From a bacterium (lineage in GTDB: Bacteria; Elusimicrobiota; Elusimicrobia; UBA1565; UBA9628), in assembly GCA_021846045.1 (NCBI GenBank), contig JAJZCM010000001.1, forward strand, positions 1-54,456: DNA of 54,456 bases. The letters run 5' to 3'. Positions 16,981 to 26,088 of this stretch are shown in pieces; the first letter of the stretch is position 1, and each line of letters opens with the position of its first letter. The position numbers were made by a program, and so were the translations under genes. Below the pieces are notes generated by a model that had not been told where the DNA came from, made no database searches, and saw only the letters and a program-made list of their open reading frames with translations.

Positions 16981-18384
16981 ATGGCTCAACTTGACGTCAA
17001 TCTCCCGCCTCAAAACATAGAAGCCGAAGCGGCGGTTTTGGGTTCGATGCTGATCGAGCGCAATGCCGTTGAAAAAGCCATCGATATTCTTTCAGAAAAA
17101 GATTTCTACCAAGAAACCCATCGGCGCATTTTTTCAGGGATGTCTGCGATTTACGGCCGCGGGGAAGCGGTGGATGTCGTGACCATCGCCGCAGAATTAA
17201 AAAAATCTAAATTTTTAGATGAGATAGGGGGAATGGCGGGGCTTACCGACTTGGTCCATAAGGTCGCAACCGCCGCCCATGTCGATTATTACGCCCGCAT
17301 CGTCAAAAACAAATCCATTTTGCGGGAATTGATTTCAGTAGCGACTGGAATTGTCTCGGACTGCTATCGAGAAGCCAAGGATCCTTCGGGGATTTTGGAT
17401 GAGGCGCAAGAATCGGTCTTGAGAGTTTCGGAAAAACAGGTTTCTCGTGGAATCGCCTCCGTTGAGGAATTGACGCACGAGGTAATCGCAACTATTGAGG
17501 CAGCGCATAAGAGAAAGGCGTCCGTGACCGGAATTCCTTCCGGCATTAGAGATCTCGACCGTTTGACGACGGGCTTTCAAAAATCGGATTTGATTCTTAT
17601 CGCGGCTCGCCCAAGCCAGGGAAAAACCGCTTTGGCTCTCAATATCGCTTCGAATGTCGTCTTGGCCAAAGAGCCGAAGACCGTCCTTTTCTTTTCGATG
17701 GAAATGTCCAGACACGCGATTATGGAGCGCATGATCGCGGCCGAGGCGGGGGTGGATCTTCAAAAGGTAAAAACAGGTTTTTTTCCAAGGGATAAATGGA
17801 CGGATTTAACCAATGCCGCCGCGCGTTTTTCGGAATCGCCCCTTTACGTGGTGGATACTCCCGGTCTTTCTGTTTTAAACGTGCGCTCGATATCGAGACA
17901 ATTGACGGTCGATTTGCGCAGAAAAGGGAAATCCTTGGATTTGGTCATTCTCGACTACCTGCAGTTGATGCGCGGTAGCTCTTCAAGAATGGAGAGCCGC
18001 CAGCAGGAAGTATCAGAAATTTCCCGCGGTCTTAAATATTTAGCTCGCGACTTAAATATTCCCGTGATTGCCTTGTCGCAATTGTCCCGACGTCCGGAGG
18101 AAAAGGGCCGTTCCGACAGCCGGCCTCAACTTTCGGATTTGAGAGAAAGCGGCGCTTTGGAACAAGACGCGGACTTAGTCGCCTTTATTTACCGTGAGGG
18201 CTACTACAAGCAGAACGATCCTTCGGTGGATGATAAAAAAGCGGAAATCATCGTTTCCAAGCAGCGCCAGGGCCCTACGGGGACCGCCAATGTCATGTTC
18301 TTGCGTCAATATACCCGCTTTGTCGATGCTGACTCTCGTCCGGAGACGGAAGAGCCGGCGCCCTTTCAGACCCAATTTGATTGA
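16981..18384 (+). CDS. dnaB: Replicative DNA helicase DnaB
   Basis: A 467-residue DnaB, full length for the family. The N-terminal domain (NIEAEAAVLGSMLIERNAVE, residues 12-31) binds primase. The RecA-like domain has Walker A ARPSQGKTALALN (about 205), VLFFSMEMS, Walker B LVILDYLQLM (about 320) and LSQLSRRPEEK, followed by LRESGALEQDADLVAFIYR. TAGGAAT lies about 9 bases before the ATG. It normally belongs to the rpsF-rplI operon but is separated from it here by the cassette. Its stop overlaps the TTG start of alr (TTGA). The first 96 bases have a diverged copy at 14052. Confidence 0.97.
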   Translation: MAQLDVNLPPQNIEAEAAVLGSMLIERNAVEKAIDILSEKDFYQETHRRIFSGMSAIYGRGEAVDVVTIAAELKKSKFLDEIGGMAGLTDLVHKVATAAHVDYYARIVKNKSILRELISVATGIVSDCYREAKDPSGILDEAQESVLRVSEKQVSRGIASVEELTHEVIATIEAAHKRKASVTGIPSGIRDLDRLTTGFQKSDLILIAARPSQGKTALALNIASNVVLAKEPKTVLFFSMEMSRHAIMERMIAAEAGVDLQKVKTGFFPRDKWTDLTNAAARFSESPLYVVDTPGLSVLNVRSISRQLTVDLRRKGKSLDLVILDYLQLMRGSSSRMESRQQEVSEISRGLKYLARDLNIPVIALSQLSRRPEEKGRSDSRPQLSDLRESGALEQDADLVAFIYREGYYKQNDPSVDDKKAEIIVSKQRQGPTGTANVMFLRQYTRFVDADSRPETEEPAPFQTQFD

Positions 18385-19520
18385 CACTCCCGACATTTCT
18401 CTCACCCGCGCGTTTTTTTAGGCCTACCTGGGCCGAAGTTAATCTCTCTTATCTGCGCGAGAATTTTAGAACTTTGCGGACAATGCTTCCCGCAAAAGTG
18501 AAAATTTTGTTCGTGGTTAAGGCCAACGCCTATGGACACGGCGCGGCGCCCTTGGCGAAAGAGGCGGAGCGCTTGCGTTTAAAGGGCGAGCCCTCGGCCG
18601 ATTTCTTCGGGGTTTCTTCAGTTGAGGAAGGGGCGGCGCTCCGAAAGGCAAAGATTAAGACCCCTATCTTGATTTTGGGAAGCCTATACCCTTTTGAGAG
18701 TTTCTTGGAAGCCGCGCGCTTAAATTTAATTCCGACGGTCGCGAGCCTGGAAGGGGCGCGTCAATTGTCAGCAGCGGGGTTAAAAATTAAAAAGCGCTTG
18801 GCGGCCCATCTTAAAATTGATACGGGCATGGGGCGAGTCGGCGTCAGTCATAAAAACGCCTTTGAGGTCGTTGATTTCCTTTCGAAAAGCCGCGGAGCCG
18901 CTCTTACGGGAATTTATACGCATTTTTCTTCGGCCGATAGTGATTCCGGCTATACGCGGCTTCAAATTGAAAGATTTAACAAGGCGCTTAAAAACAATGG
19001 CCTTAAAAATGGCAAAATACTAATTCACGCTTCTAATTCTGCCGCGGTTTTAAATCATCCGGAGGCAAATTATGAGATGGTTCGTGTTGGAGGCGTTTTA
19101 TACGGGTTGTGGCCGGGTTTTAAGCCGCTTCTGAGTTTTAAGGCGCGCATTGTGTTCATTAAAAAAATGGAAAAAGGCGCGTCGGTGAGTTACGGAAGAA
19201 CCTTTCGTGCCCGAAAGCCTTTGAGGATTGCGACTGTTTGCGTGGGATACGCAGATGGGGCGCCAAGGGCTGAATCAAATAAAGGAGAAGTCTTGGTTGA
19301 GGGGCGCCGTTGTAAAATCATAGGAACCGTGACGATGGATATGCTGATGATTGATGTGACCGGGGTTTCCGGCGCGCGTGTCGGAAGCGAAGTCGTCTTG
19401 ATCGGAGAAGAGGGGAAAGAACAAATTTCTGCCTCTGAGGCCGCTGGTTTTTCTGGGACTATTTCCTATGAGACCCTTTGCGCCATTTCGCAGCGGGTTC
19501 CGCGGGTGTATCACTGGTGA
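18381..19520 (+). CDS. alr: Alanine racemase
   Basis: A 379-residue PLP-dependent alanine racemase that makes D-alanine for peptidoglycan. RPTWAEVNLSYLREN opens the barrel, with the Schiff-base lysine in VVKANAYGHG (about residue 49). The catalytic tyrosine lies in VSYGRTFRA near 273, and TVTMDMLMIDVT lies in the C-terminal domain. The TTG at 18381 overlaps the dnaB stop and no other start lies closer to the conserved RPTWAE. The stop overlaps the GTG of mlaE (GTGA at 19517-19520). It is one of a string of coupled genes running to mlaD. Confidence 0.95.
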   Translation: MTLPTFLSPARFFRPTWAEVNLSYLRENFRTLRTMLPAKVKILFVVKANAYGHGAAPLAKEAERLRLKGEPSADFFGVSSVEEGAALRKAKIKTPILILGSLYPFESFLEAARLNLIPTVASLEGARQLSAAGLKIKKRLAAHLKIDTGMGRVGVSHKNAFEVVDFLSKSRGAALTGIYTHFSSADSDSGYTRLQIERFNKALKNNGLKNGKILIHASNSAAVLNHPEANYEMVRVGGVLYGLWPGFKPLLSFKARIVFIKKMEKGASVSYGRTFRARKPLRIATVCVGYADGAPRAESNKGEVLVEGRRCKIIGTVTMDMLMIDVTGVSGARVGSEVVLIGEEGKEQISASEAAGFSGTISYETLCAISQRVPRVYHW

Positions 19521-20305
19521 ATAATATTTTCGAGCGGATGGGCAGGAAGATTCTCTTTTTCGTCGAATCTCTGGGGCATTTCGCGATTTTTGTTCGCTCC
19601 CTCATTCGCTGGGTTGTTGGGGGTTATTTCGAGTGGAAGCAGATCCTCATTCAAATGCTGAGAATCGGCGTCGAGTCGATGCCGGTCAGCGTCATGACGG
19701 CGTTTTTTACCGGAATGGTCTTGGCCCTTCAGTCCGGCGAATCTTCCAAGCATTTTCTTAACGAGCCGCTTTTTATCGGAACCTTGGTCAGTTTTTCCAT
19801 GGTCATGGAGTTGGCTCCGGTCATGACGGCGTTGGTGGTTAGCGGACGGGCCGGCGCGGCGATCGCGGCCGAATTGGGCACGATGAAGGTGACGGACCAA
19901 ATTGACGCCTTGTATACCTTGGGGACCGATCCCATTCGTTATTTGGTCATCCCCCGAGTGGCGGCTTTTCTTTTAGTTTTGCCATTCTTGACGGTTATGT
20001 CCGACTTCTCGGGAATCATGGGCGGATACTTGGTCGCAAAAGTAAAATTCGGCATCGCGCCGAACGTTTATTGGCACGACATTATCGACAATATGCGCAT
20101 CCGTCATTTCGTTCATGGCTATGTTAAAACCTATGTCTTTGCCTTCGCTATTTCCTTGATTTGTTGTTTCAAAGGCATTGAAACCCGCGGGGGGGCGGAG
20201 GGCGTGGGCAAATCAACGACGGCGGCGGTCGTCATCAGCATGGTTTCAGTTTTAATTTTAGACTATTTCGCAACGGCGGTTTTAGTCGCTCTGGGAATTA
20301 CATGA
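19517..20305 (+). CDS. mlaE: MlaE-type phospholipid ABC permease
   Basis: A 262-residue integral membrane permease (MlaE/YrbE family) with about five membrane segments. MRIGVESMPVSVMTAFFTGM and the later stretches ELGTMKVTDQIDAL and GGAEGVGKSTTAAVV are diagnostic. MlaE is the inner-membrane channel of the MCE lipid transporter that moves phospholipids between inner and outer membranes. I chose GTG 19517, which overlaps the alr stop; an upstream in-frame ATG at 19478 would add residues encoded inside alr. The end overlaps the ATPase gene by four bases (ATGA). Confidence 0.93.
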   Translation: MNNIFERMGRKILFFVESLGHFAIFVRSLIRWVVGGYFEWKQILIQMLRIGVESMPVSVMTAFFTGMVLALQSGESSKHFLNEPLFIGTLVSFSMVMELAPVMTALVVSGRAGAAIAAELGTMKVTDQIDALYTLGTDPIRYLVIPRVAAFLLVLPFLTVMSDFSGIMGGYLVAKVKFGIAPNVYWHDIIDNMRIRHFVHGYVKTYVFAFAISLICCFKGIETRGGAEGVGKSTTAAVVISMVSVLILDYFATAVLVALGIT

Positions 20306-21108
20306 TTGAAGCGAAAGGAGTTAAAAAAAGTTACGGCCATCGCCATATTCTCAGAGGAATAGATTTGACGGTTGAAACCGGGGAAACCTTGATTATTATC
20401 GGCGGATCCGGCATGGGAAAAAGCACGTTTTTAAAATGCGTGATCGGCCTGGCTCGCCCCGAGGAAGGTTCTATTTCCGTTGATGGAATTGAAATCGGAC
20501 GATTGCAGAGCGAAGAGGATTGGGCTCACTATCGCCAAAGAATCGGATATTTATTCCAAGAAGGCGCCTTATTTGATTCCTTGAGCGTTTGGGAAAACGT
20601 GTCTTTTGGGCTTCGCTACCTCACCGACATTCCGCCGTATCGTTATAGAAAAATCGCTTCTGAAAAATTGGCGTTGGTGGGACTTAAGGATGTTGAGGAC
20701 CTCAAACCCTCGGAATTGTCAGGAGGAATGAAAAAACGCGTCGCTTTAGCTCGAGCGATCGCTTCGGACCCCTCTTATATTTTGTATGATGAACCAACCA
20801 CGGGTCTTGACCCGATTATGTCGGATGTAATTAGCGATTTAATGCTGGATTTACAAAAGAAATTGAATGTGACTTCGATCGCTGTGACGCACGACATGAA
20901 ATTGGCCTATAAGGCGGCTAGCCGCATCGCGATGCTTCATGAAGGAAAGTTCTTAGCCGTGGGAACCCCCGAAGAGATTAAATCGAGCGCGAATCCCTAC
21001 GTGCGTCAGTTTGTTGATGGCAAGAGCGTGGGCCCTATTCATATGAAATTGCGGGATTTTGACCCGGACGAGGAATCCGAAGAACACGGAGACTTACGTG
21101 TCTCTTGA
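20302..21108 (+). CDS. mlaF: MlaF-type ABC transporter ATPase
   Basis: A 268-residue ABC ATPase. Walker A is GGSGMGKST (about residue 36), the Q-loop is LFQEGALFDSLSVWENV, the signature is LSGGMKKRVALARAIA and Walker B is YILYDEPTTGLDP. LFQEGALFDSLS is typical of MlaF, the ATPase of the Mla/MCE lipid transporter. It sits between the permease and MCE-protein genes and overlaps both, so the three subunits should be made together. Confidence 0.94.
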   Translation: MIEAKGVKKSYGHRHILRGIDLTVETGETLIIIGGSGMGKSTFLKCVIGLARPEEGSISVDGIEIGRLQSEEDWAHYRQRIGYLFQEGALFDSLSVWENVSFGLRYLTDIPPYRYRKIASEKLALVGLKDVEDLKPSELSGGMKKRVALARAIASDPSYILYDEPTTGLDPIMSDVISDLMLDLQKKLNVTSIAVTHDMKLAYKAASRIAMLHEGKFLAVGTPEEIKSSANPYVRQFVDGKSVGPIHMKLRDFDPDEESEEHGDLRVS

Positions 21109-22438
21109 AGCTAAAGTCGGGGCCTTTGTCGCGGGGGGGCTTTCCCTGATTGCCGCCTCCATTCTCTTGTTGGGAAATTATCATTTTGGAAAGCGGTATT
21201 TCATCTATGTCACCTTCCATGATGTTTCCAATTTAAACCGGAACGCTTCAGTCAAACTCTCGGGCGTGGATGTGGGGCAGGTCGAGGATATTCGTCTTGA
21301 CAATGATCATGTGGTGCTTAAACTCTCGATTAGAAAAGGCGTTCCCATCTATCAGGATTCCGTTTTTACCATCGGCTCAACTGGAATTATCGGTTCCAAG
21401 TATTTGCAAATAGATCAAGGCCATGCATCCTCGAACCCCGTGTCTCCCAATGCGACGGTGGCGGGAACGGAAGCCGCCGATATTCAGTCTTCTATCGCGC
21501 AAGCCCTTGGCAGCATTCAGAAGATGCTCAATGACTTAAACGGTCCGGGACCGAACGGTTCCTTGGTGGATAACTTGCGCGGTTCGGTCTCGAATATGCG
21601 GAAATTGACGGCCAACCTCAATGATTTAATCGCGACGATTAAGCCCTCAGCCGAACAGACGATGGCGAAAACCGGAGCCGTGACCGATAAGCTGGACAGC
21701 CTGTTATCGAAATCCAATGATATGATGACAAGTCTCACCACCAGCGAGGGGACGGTCGGGGCTCTTCTTCACGATCCGAAAATGAAGCAGAACGTGGAAA
21801 AGACTCTGGCCAGCGTCAAAGAGGCGGCCTCAACCGCCAATGATATGCTGAGCCGCATCAACCAGTTTCGCGTCTATTGGAATTTCGATGAACGCTATGA
21901 ACCTGCGATTTCCGGCGGCTTAGCGGACGCGGGAGTAAAAATCACTCCTCGCGACGGCCGCTATTATTACGCCGGAATCGAGAATATGGGCAACCCCACC
22001 AATGCGCCGGTGAGGGGCTATAATTATGAGAGACTCAATACCGTTGACGCGCTGCTTGGCTTTACCGGCAAATGGTACGACCTGGGTTTTGGCGTTGTTC
22101 GCTCGGCCGGCGGCGGGCGCTTGACCTTGACGCCTTTTTACAAGAATTCGTTCGGAAAACATTTCAGCCTATTTACGCAGGCGTATGATTTCGGGCAAAA
22201 CCGGATTGTCAACGGCGTGCACTTTAATAAACCTTCTTACGATGCGGGTCTTTTGGCCTGGATCAACAAATACTGGGCCGTGGGAGCCCGCGTTGACGAT
22301 ATCGCCCAAGAGCCAGTCTTTCAAGGGTGGGTTCACCTTAACTTCGAAGATAAGGACGTTTCTTATCTCTTCGGACTCATGACCTATGGGGCGGCGGGAA
22401 GCAAAGGCCGAGCCCCGAACAAGGACTCTGGGCCTTAA
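21098..22438 (+). CDS. mlaD: MCE-domain protein (MlaD-like) with long C-terminal extension
   Basis: A roughly 446-residue MCE protein. A single N-terminal membrane helix (KVGAFVAGGLSLIAASILLL) precedes the MCE domain (YFIYVTFHDVSNLNRNASVK, then GSTGIIGSKYLQIDQG). A helical region follows (about residues 140-275) with SNMRKLTANLNDLIATIKPS. The last 160 residues look beta-rich (VKITPRDGRYYYAGIENMG, then WYDLGFGVVRSAGG) and resemble outer-membrane-barrel-like strands. MlaD of E. coli is about 180 residues, so this version may span more of the periplasm. GTG 21098 is preceded by GGAG at 7 bases. A TTG at 21059 is a weaker alternative. Confidence 0.88.
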   Translation: MSLEAKVGAFVAGGLSLIAASILLLGNYHFGKRYFIYVTFHDVSNLNRNASVKLSGVDVGQVEDIRLDNDHVVLKLSIRKGVPIYQDSVFTIGSTGIIGSKYLQIDQGHASSNPVSPNATVAGTEAADIQSSIAQALGSIQKMLNDLNGPGPNGSLVDNLRGSVSNMRKLTANLNDLIATIKPSAEQTMAKTGAVTDKLDSLLSKSNDMMTSLTTSEGTVGALLHDPKMKQNVEKTLASVKEAASTANDMLSRINQFRVYWNFDERYEPAISGGLADAGVKITPRDGRYYYAGIENMGNPTNAPVRGYNYERLNTVDALLGFTGKWYDLGFGVVRSAGGGRLTLTPFYKNSFGKHFSLFTQAYDFGQNRIVNGVHFNKPSYDAGLLAWINKYWAVGARVDDIAQEPVFQGWVHLNFEDKDVSYLFGLMTYGAAGSKGRAPNKDSGP

Positions 22439-22457
22439 GGCTTCGTGACAGAATAAT

Positions 22458-23840
22458 ATGGGACGGTTAAAGACCATCTATCGCTGTCAAAGTTGCGGTT
22501 TTGGAGCGGCGAAGTTTCTGGGACAATGCCCTTCATGTGAGTCTTGGAATTCCTTGGTCGAGGAAGTTGTGGAAGAAATCAGCTCTTCTTCCGCCAAAAA
22601 CCGATCGCGTCTTCTGACTGATTTCTCATCGGAAATCGTTTCTTTGTCCGATCTTAAGCCCGAGGCTTCTCTCCGTTTGCCTACCGGAGTTTTGGAACTC
22701 GACCGTTTGCTTGGAGGGGGACTGGTCAAAGGGCAGATCGCCCTTTTGGCGGGGCCTCCGGGAATTGGAAAATCAACGATTGTGCTTCAGGCGGCGGCCC
22801 TTTTATCCGAGGCGGGACACAAGGTTCTTTACGTTTCAGGCGAGGAGTCCTTGGATCAGATTTCAAATCGGGCCAAACGCCTAAATGTCGCTAAAAGCCG
22901 TTTGTCTCTTTTGGCTGAAACCGATCTCACAAAAATTATCGCGGCTCTTGAGAGTTTAAATCCCGAGGTTTTGGTTCTGGATTCCATTCAGACCGTCTAT
23001 CATCCGGAGCTTGATTCCAGCCCCGGAACCGTCGTCCAGGTGCGGGAATGCGCCGCCCAGATTTTACGCTTCTCCAAAAATAAGGGTATTTCGGTTTTTC
23101 TTTTAGGTCATGTGACGAAAGATGGAAGCGTGGCGGGCCCTCGGGTCTTGGAACATTTGGTAGATACCGTTCTTTATTTCGATTCAGAACGCCAAGACGT
23201 CTTCAGGGTTTTGCGCGCGCAAAAAAATCGCTTCGGGCCGACCGATGAAGCCGGTTTTTTCGAGATGAGCTCCGTGGGTCTCAGAGAAGTCAAAAGCGTG
23301 TCATCGCTCTTTTTTGACTCAAGCAGGATGGAGGAAAAGCCGGGGCGGGCAATTTCGGTGGCGATGGAAGGTTCGCGTCCCGTTTTAATTGAAGTTCAGT
23401 CCTTGGTGGTCTCAACCAAATACCCGCTTCCTAGGCGCATGGCGACGGGGCTTGATTTAAACCGCGTTTTAGTTTTGTTGGCTTCGATGGAGAAGCATTT
23501 GCGCTTGAGGCTTGAGGATAAGGATGTGTTTTTAAATCTTGCCGGTGGCGTTAAAATCAGCGATCCGGCTTTGGACTTGGCCGTATGCGCTTCCGTTTTA
23601 AGTTCGGCTTATGACGCGCCCGTTCCTAAAGACATGGCGATTGTAGGGGAAGTGAGTTTGTTGGGAGATATTGGCAGCGTTCCGCGCGCAGATCAGCGTC
23701 TTAAAGAAGCGGCGAAGATGGGCTTTAAGAAAGCCTTGATGCCCGGCGGCAAGGAAAAGGGAGACTGGCCGTCATCGGTTCAGGCGATTGGGGTCTCGGA
23801 TTTAAAGCAAGCGTCTTCCGCTATTTTTGGAGGGAAATAA
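22458..23840 (+). CDS. radA: DNA repair protein RadA
   Basis: A 460-residue RadA (Sms). The N-terminal zinc finger is CQSCGFGAAKFLGQCPSC. The RecA-like core has Walker A AGPPGIGKSTIV (about residue 98), Walker B LVLDSIQTVYHPE and the RadA-specific KNRFGPTDEAGFF. The C-terminus is a Lon-like domain ending near VPRADQRLKEAAKMGFKKA. RadA is a hexameric helicase that extends recombination intermediates. It starts 19 bases after mlaD. Its stop lies just before the ATG of the PIN-TRAM gene, whose ribosome-binding site lies inside the radA 3' end. Confidence 0.96.
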   Translation: MGRLKTIYRCQSCGFGAAKFLGQCPSCESWNSLVEEVVEEISSSSAKNRSRLLTDFSSEIVSLSDLKPEASLRLPTGVLELDRLLGGGLVKGQIALLAGPPGIGKSTIVLQAAALLSEAGHKVLYVSGEESLDQISNRAKRLNVAKSRLSLLAETDLTKIIAALESLNPEVLVLDSIQTVYHPELDSSPGTVVQVRECAAQILRFSKNKGISVFLLGHVTKDGSVAGPRVLEHLVDTVLYFDSERQDVFRVLRAQKNRFGPTDEAGFFEMSSVGLREVKSVSSLFFDSSRMEEKPGRAISVAMEGSRPVLIEVQSLVVSTKYPLPRRMATGLDLNRVLVLLASMEKHLRLRLEDKDVFLNLAGGVKISDPALDLAVCASVLSSAYDAPVPKDMAIVGEVSLLGDIGSVPRADQRLKEAAKMGFKKALMPGGKEKGDWPSSVQAIGVSDLKQASSAIFGGK

Positions 23841-23841
23841 A

Positions 23842-24843
23842 ATGATTCTCTGGTTATTTAGAATTTTGATCGTGTCGGCTTGTCCTGCGATTGTGTATTT
23901 TGAGATTACAAGAGATTGGCGGGGCCTCCTTGTGGGGCTGGCCGTGGGTCTCTCAATTGTCGGTTTTGAAATGCTGGTCGCCGGAATTAGTTTGCTCACG
24001 ATGATTTCCGCCATCTTGGGCGCTTCCGGCGGCATCATCGTCGCCAAACTCATTGATTATACCGTCTTTCAAATCGGCAACAGTTCGCTTTACTTGACTT
24101 GGGCCCATTATGCCGCGCTTCGCTATTTCGCTTTTGCGGTTCTCGGCATGATTTTGGCGATCCGTAAATTGCCCGAGTTTGACGATCTTGATAAGGACCT
24201 TTTAAAGATGGGAAAAAAGCGCGGCGCCGAACTTAAGGTCTTGGATACCAGCGCCGTTATCGACGGACGGCTTATCGATATTGCCGAGACGCATTTTCTG
24301 TCAGGAACCTTCATCGTTCCGCGCTTTGTCTTATCCGAGCTTAACTTGCTGGCCGATTCCTCGGATTCGATGAAGCGCGCACGAGGCCGCCGGGGCTTAG
24401 ACATCTTGGCGCGGCTTCAGGAAAACTCCGAGCTTCCGGTTAAAATTATCGATACGGACTTTCCGGAGATAAAATCCGTGGATGGGAAAATCGTGCGCTT
24501 GGCCGGAGATTTGAATGCAAAAGTGATTACCACCGATTTTAACCTCAATAAGGTGGCCTCGCTCCAAGGAGTGACCTGCCTTAACGTCAATGATTTGGGG
24601 CTTGCCCTTAAGCCCGTGGCGCTGCCGGGTGAAAACATGGCGGTTTTCGTGATGAAAGAGGGAAAGGAAAAAGAACAGGGAGTCGGCTATTTAGACGACG
24701 GCACGATGGTCGTCATTGAAGACGGACGCAAACATATCGGCAAACGCGTGGATGCCGTGGTTATGTCGATTCTTCAAACCTCGGCCGGGCGCATGGTTTT
24801 TACGAAAGCGCGCGCCCAAGCCGCTGAAGAGAAGGCCGTTTGA
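23842..24843 (+). CDS. Membrane PIN-TRAM protein (YacL-like)
   Basis: A 333-residue protein. Four hydrophobic segments occupy residues 1-115. A PIN ribonuclease domain follows (KVLDTSAVIDGRLIDIAE, about 135-155) with RARGRRGLDIL and the acidic TTDFNLNK strand. A TRAM domain ends the protein (GYLDDGTMVVIEDGRKHIGK). YacL-type proteins of this build are common in Firmicutes and other phyla, often next to radA and ispD as here. ATG 23842 has GGAGGG (23829-23834) upstream, so I prefer it to the in-frame TTG at 23827. The stop overlaps the ispDF ATG (TGATG). Confidence 0.9.
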   Translation: MILWLFRILIVSACPAIVYFEITRDWRGLLVGLAVGLSIVGFEMLVAGISLLTMISAILGASGGIIVAKLIDYTVFQIGNSSLYLTWAHYAALRYFAFAVLGMILAIRKLPEFDDLDKDLLKMGKKRGAELKVLDTSAVIDGRLIDIAETHFLSGTFIVPRFVLSELNLLADSSDSMKRARGRRGLDILARLQENSELPVKIIDTDFPEIKSVDGKIVRLAGDLNAKVITTDFNLNKVASLQGVTCLNVNDLGLALKPVALPGENMAVFVMKEGKEKEQGVGYLDDGTMVVIEDGRKHIGKRVDAVVMSILQTSAGRMVFTKARAQAAEEKAV

Positions 24844-26003
24844 TGCGATCGTTTGCCATCATTGTCGCCGCCGGTTCCGGGACACGGATGGGAAAACCCA
24901 AGCAATTTTTGCCCTTGGCGGGGAAAACCGTGGTCGAATGGTCGCTGAAGGCTTTTTTGGAAACGCCGGACATTGAAGGCATCATTTTGGTGACGACCGC
25001 TGAAAATATAAAGGAACATTCTTCGCGCCTCTCTTCCGATAAGGTCAAGCTGGTTGAGGGCGGCGCGACCCGGATGGAATCGGTTCGGCGCGGATTTAAG
25101 GAGATTCCCGAAGACATCGATTTAATCGCTGTTCATGATGGTGCGCGTCCGTTGATTACCCCGTGGGTCATTCACGAAGTCTTGGAAGAAGCCTATGAGT
25201 CGGGCGCGGCGGTGGCGGCGGTTCCGGTCAAGGATACCCTTAAAAAAGTGACCAATAAGCAGCTTTGGGTTTCGGCGACCCCGGTGCGTAGTTCCTTTTG
25301 GCTGGCGCAGACGCCGCAATGCTACCGTCGGGAGATTTTAGAAGAAGCCCTTCAGAAATTTGCGGACGAGAAAAATGCGACCGATGAAAGCCAGTTGGTC
25401 GAAAAATCCGGCCACCGGGTGAAGGTGGTAACGGCGTCGTATGAAAATATTAAGATTACAACTCCAGAGGACTTGGTTATGGCGGAAAGTTTGATGGAAA
25501 AACGCATGGGCGGGCAAAAACATACTTGTGTCGGGATCGGCTATGACATTCATAAGCTGGTTGCCGGACGGGATTTGTGGCTGGGGGGAATTAAGATCAG
25601 CCACTCCAAGGGGCTTTTGGGACATTCAGACGGAGATGTCGTCTTGCATGCGGTCGGAGACGCAATTTTGGGCGCCTTGGGGGAAGGGGAAATCGGAATG
25701 ATGTTTCCGCCGGATAACCCAAAAATAAAAGGAATCGCAAGCAAAGAAATTATTGCGGCCGTCATGGAGAAAGTCGCGCAAAAAAAGGTCCAAGTTTCCC
25801 ATGTGGACATCAATATTCTTGCGGAAGAGCCGAAACTCAAACCGCATTATTTAGCGATCAAGGATTCGGTCGCCTCGATTTTAGGCCTTACCAAGGAGGC
25901 GGTCAATATCAAGGCAAAAACCCATGAAGGCCTTGATTCAATTGGAGAGGGCAAAGCCATAGCCTGCCAGGCGGTCGCTTCCGTTCTCATTTCCGTGTCA
26001 TGA
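24843..26003 (+). CDS. ispDF: Bifunctional IspD/IspF enzyme of the MEP isoprenoid pathway
   Basis: A 386-residue fusion. The N-terminal half is IspD, 2-C-methylerythritol 4-phosphate cytidylyltransferase: VAAGSGTRMGKPKQFLPL (about residue 8), HDGARPL, and QTPQCYRREIL. The C-terminal half is IspF, the cyclodiphosphate synthase: GIGYDIHKLVAGRDLWLGG (about 225), GLLGHSDGDVVLHAVGDA and the ending AKTHEGLDSIGEG. The two non-consecutive steps of isoprenoid precursor synthesis are fused, as in several alpha- and epsilon-proteobacteria and other lineages. The pathway would feed the polyprenyl diphosphate synthase at 33503. The stop overlaps an ATG at 26000 (ATGA). Confidence 0.95.
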   Translation: MRSFAIIVAAGSGTRMGKPKQFLPLAGKTVVEWSLKAFLETPDIEGIILVTTAENIKEHSSRLSSDKVKLVEGGATRMESVRRGFKEIPEDIDLIAVHDGARPLITPWVIHEVLEEAYESGAAVAAVPVKDTLKKVTNKQLWVSATPVRSSFWLAQTPQCYRREILEEALQKFADEKNATDESQLVEKSGHRVKVVTASYENIKITTPEDLVMAESLMEKRMGGQKHTCVGIGYDIHKLVAGRDLWLGGIKISHSKGLLGHSDGDVVLHAVGDAILGALGEGEIGMMFPPDNPKIKGIASKEIIAAVMEKVAQKKVQVSHVDINILAEEPKLKPHYLAIKDSVASILGLTKEAVNIKAKTHEGLDSIGEGKAIACQAVASVLISVS

Positions 26004-26006
26004 ACG

Positions 26007-26088
26007 GTAACTGCTCAGGTTCGTCATTCCGGCGCAAGCCGGAATCCAGAAGATCAATGCCCTGGACTCCGACTTTCGTCGGGGTGAC
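26007..26088. repeat. MITE-like repeat, left end intact, right end lost
   Basis: It begins with the terminal sequence GTAACTGCTC (26007-26016). The palindrome attccggcgcaagccggaat follows, then ccagaagatc, and a second palindrome gactttcgtcggggtgac. Compared with the copy at 52576 the right end GAGTAGTTAC is missing. It lies at the start of the downstream secreted-protein gene and is open in that gene's reading frame. Confidence 0.8.

Noticed and set aside
26000-26083. N-terminal 28 residues of the long form of the secreted protein
   Set aside because: They are translated repeat sequence (FRRKPESRR, WTPTFVGVT), a common false N-terminus, so I kept GTG 26084 as more likely.
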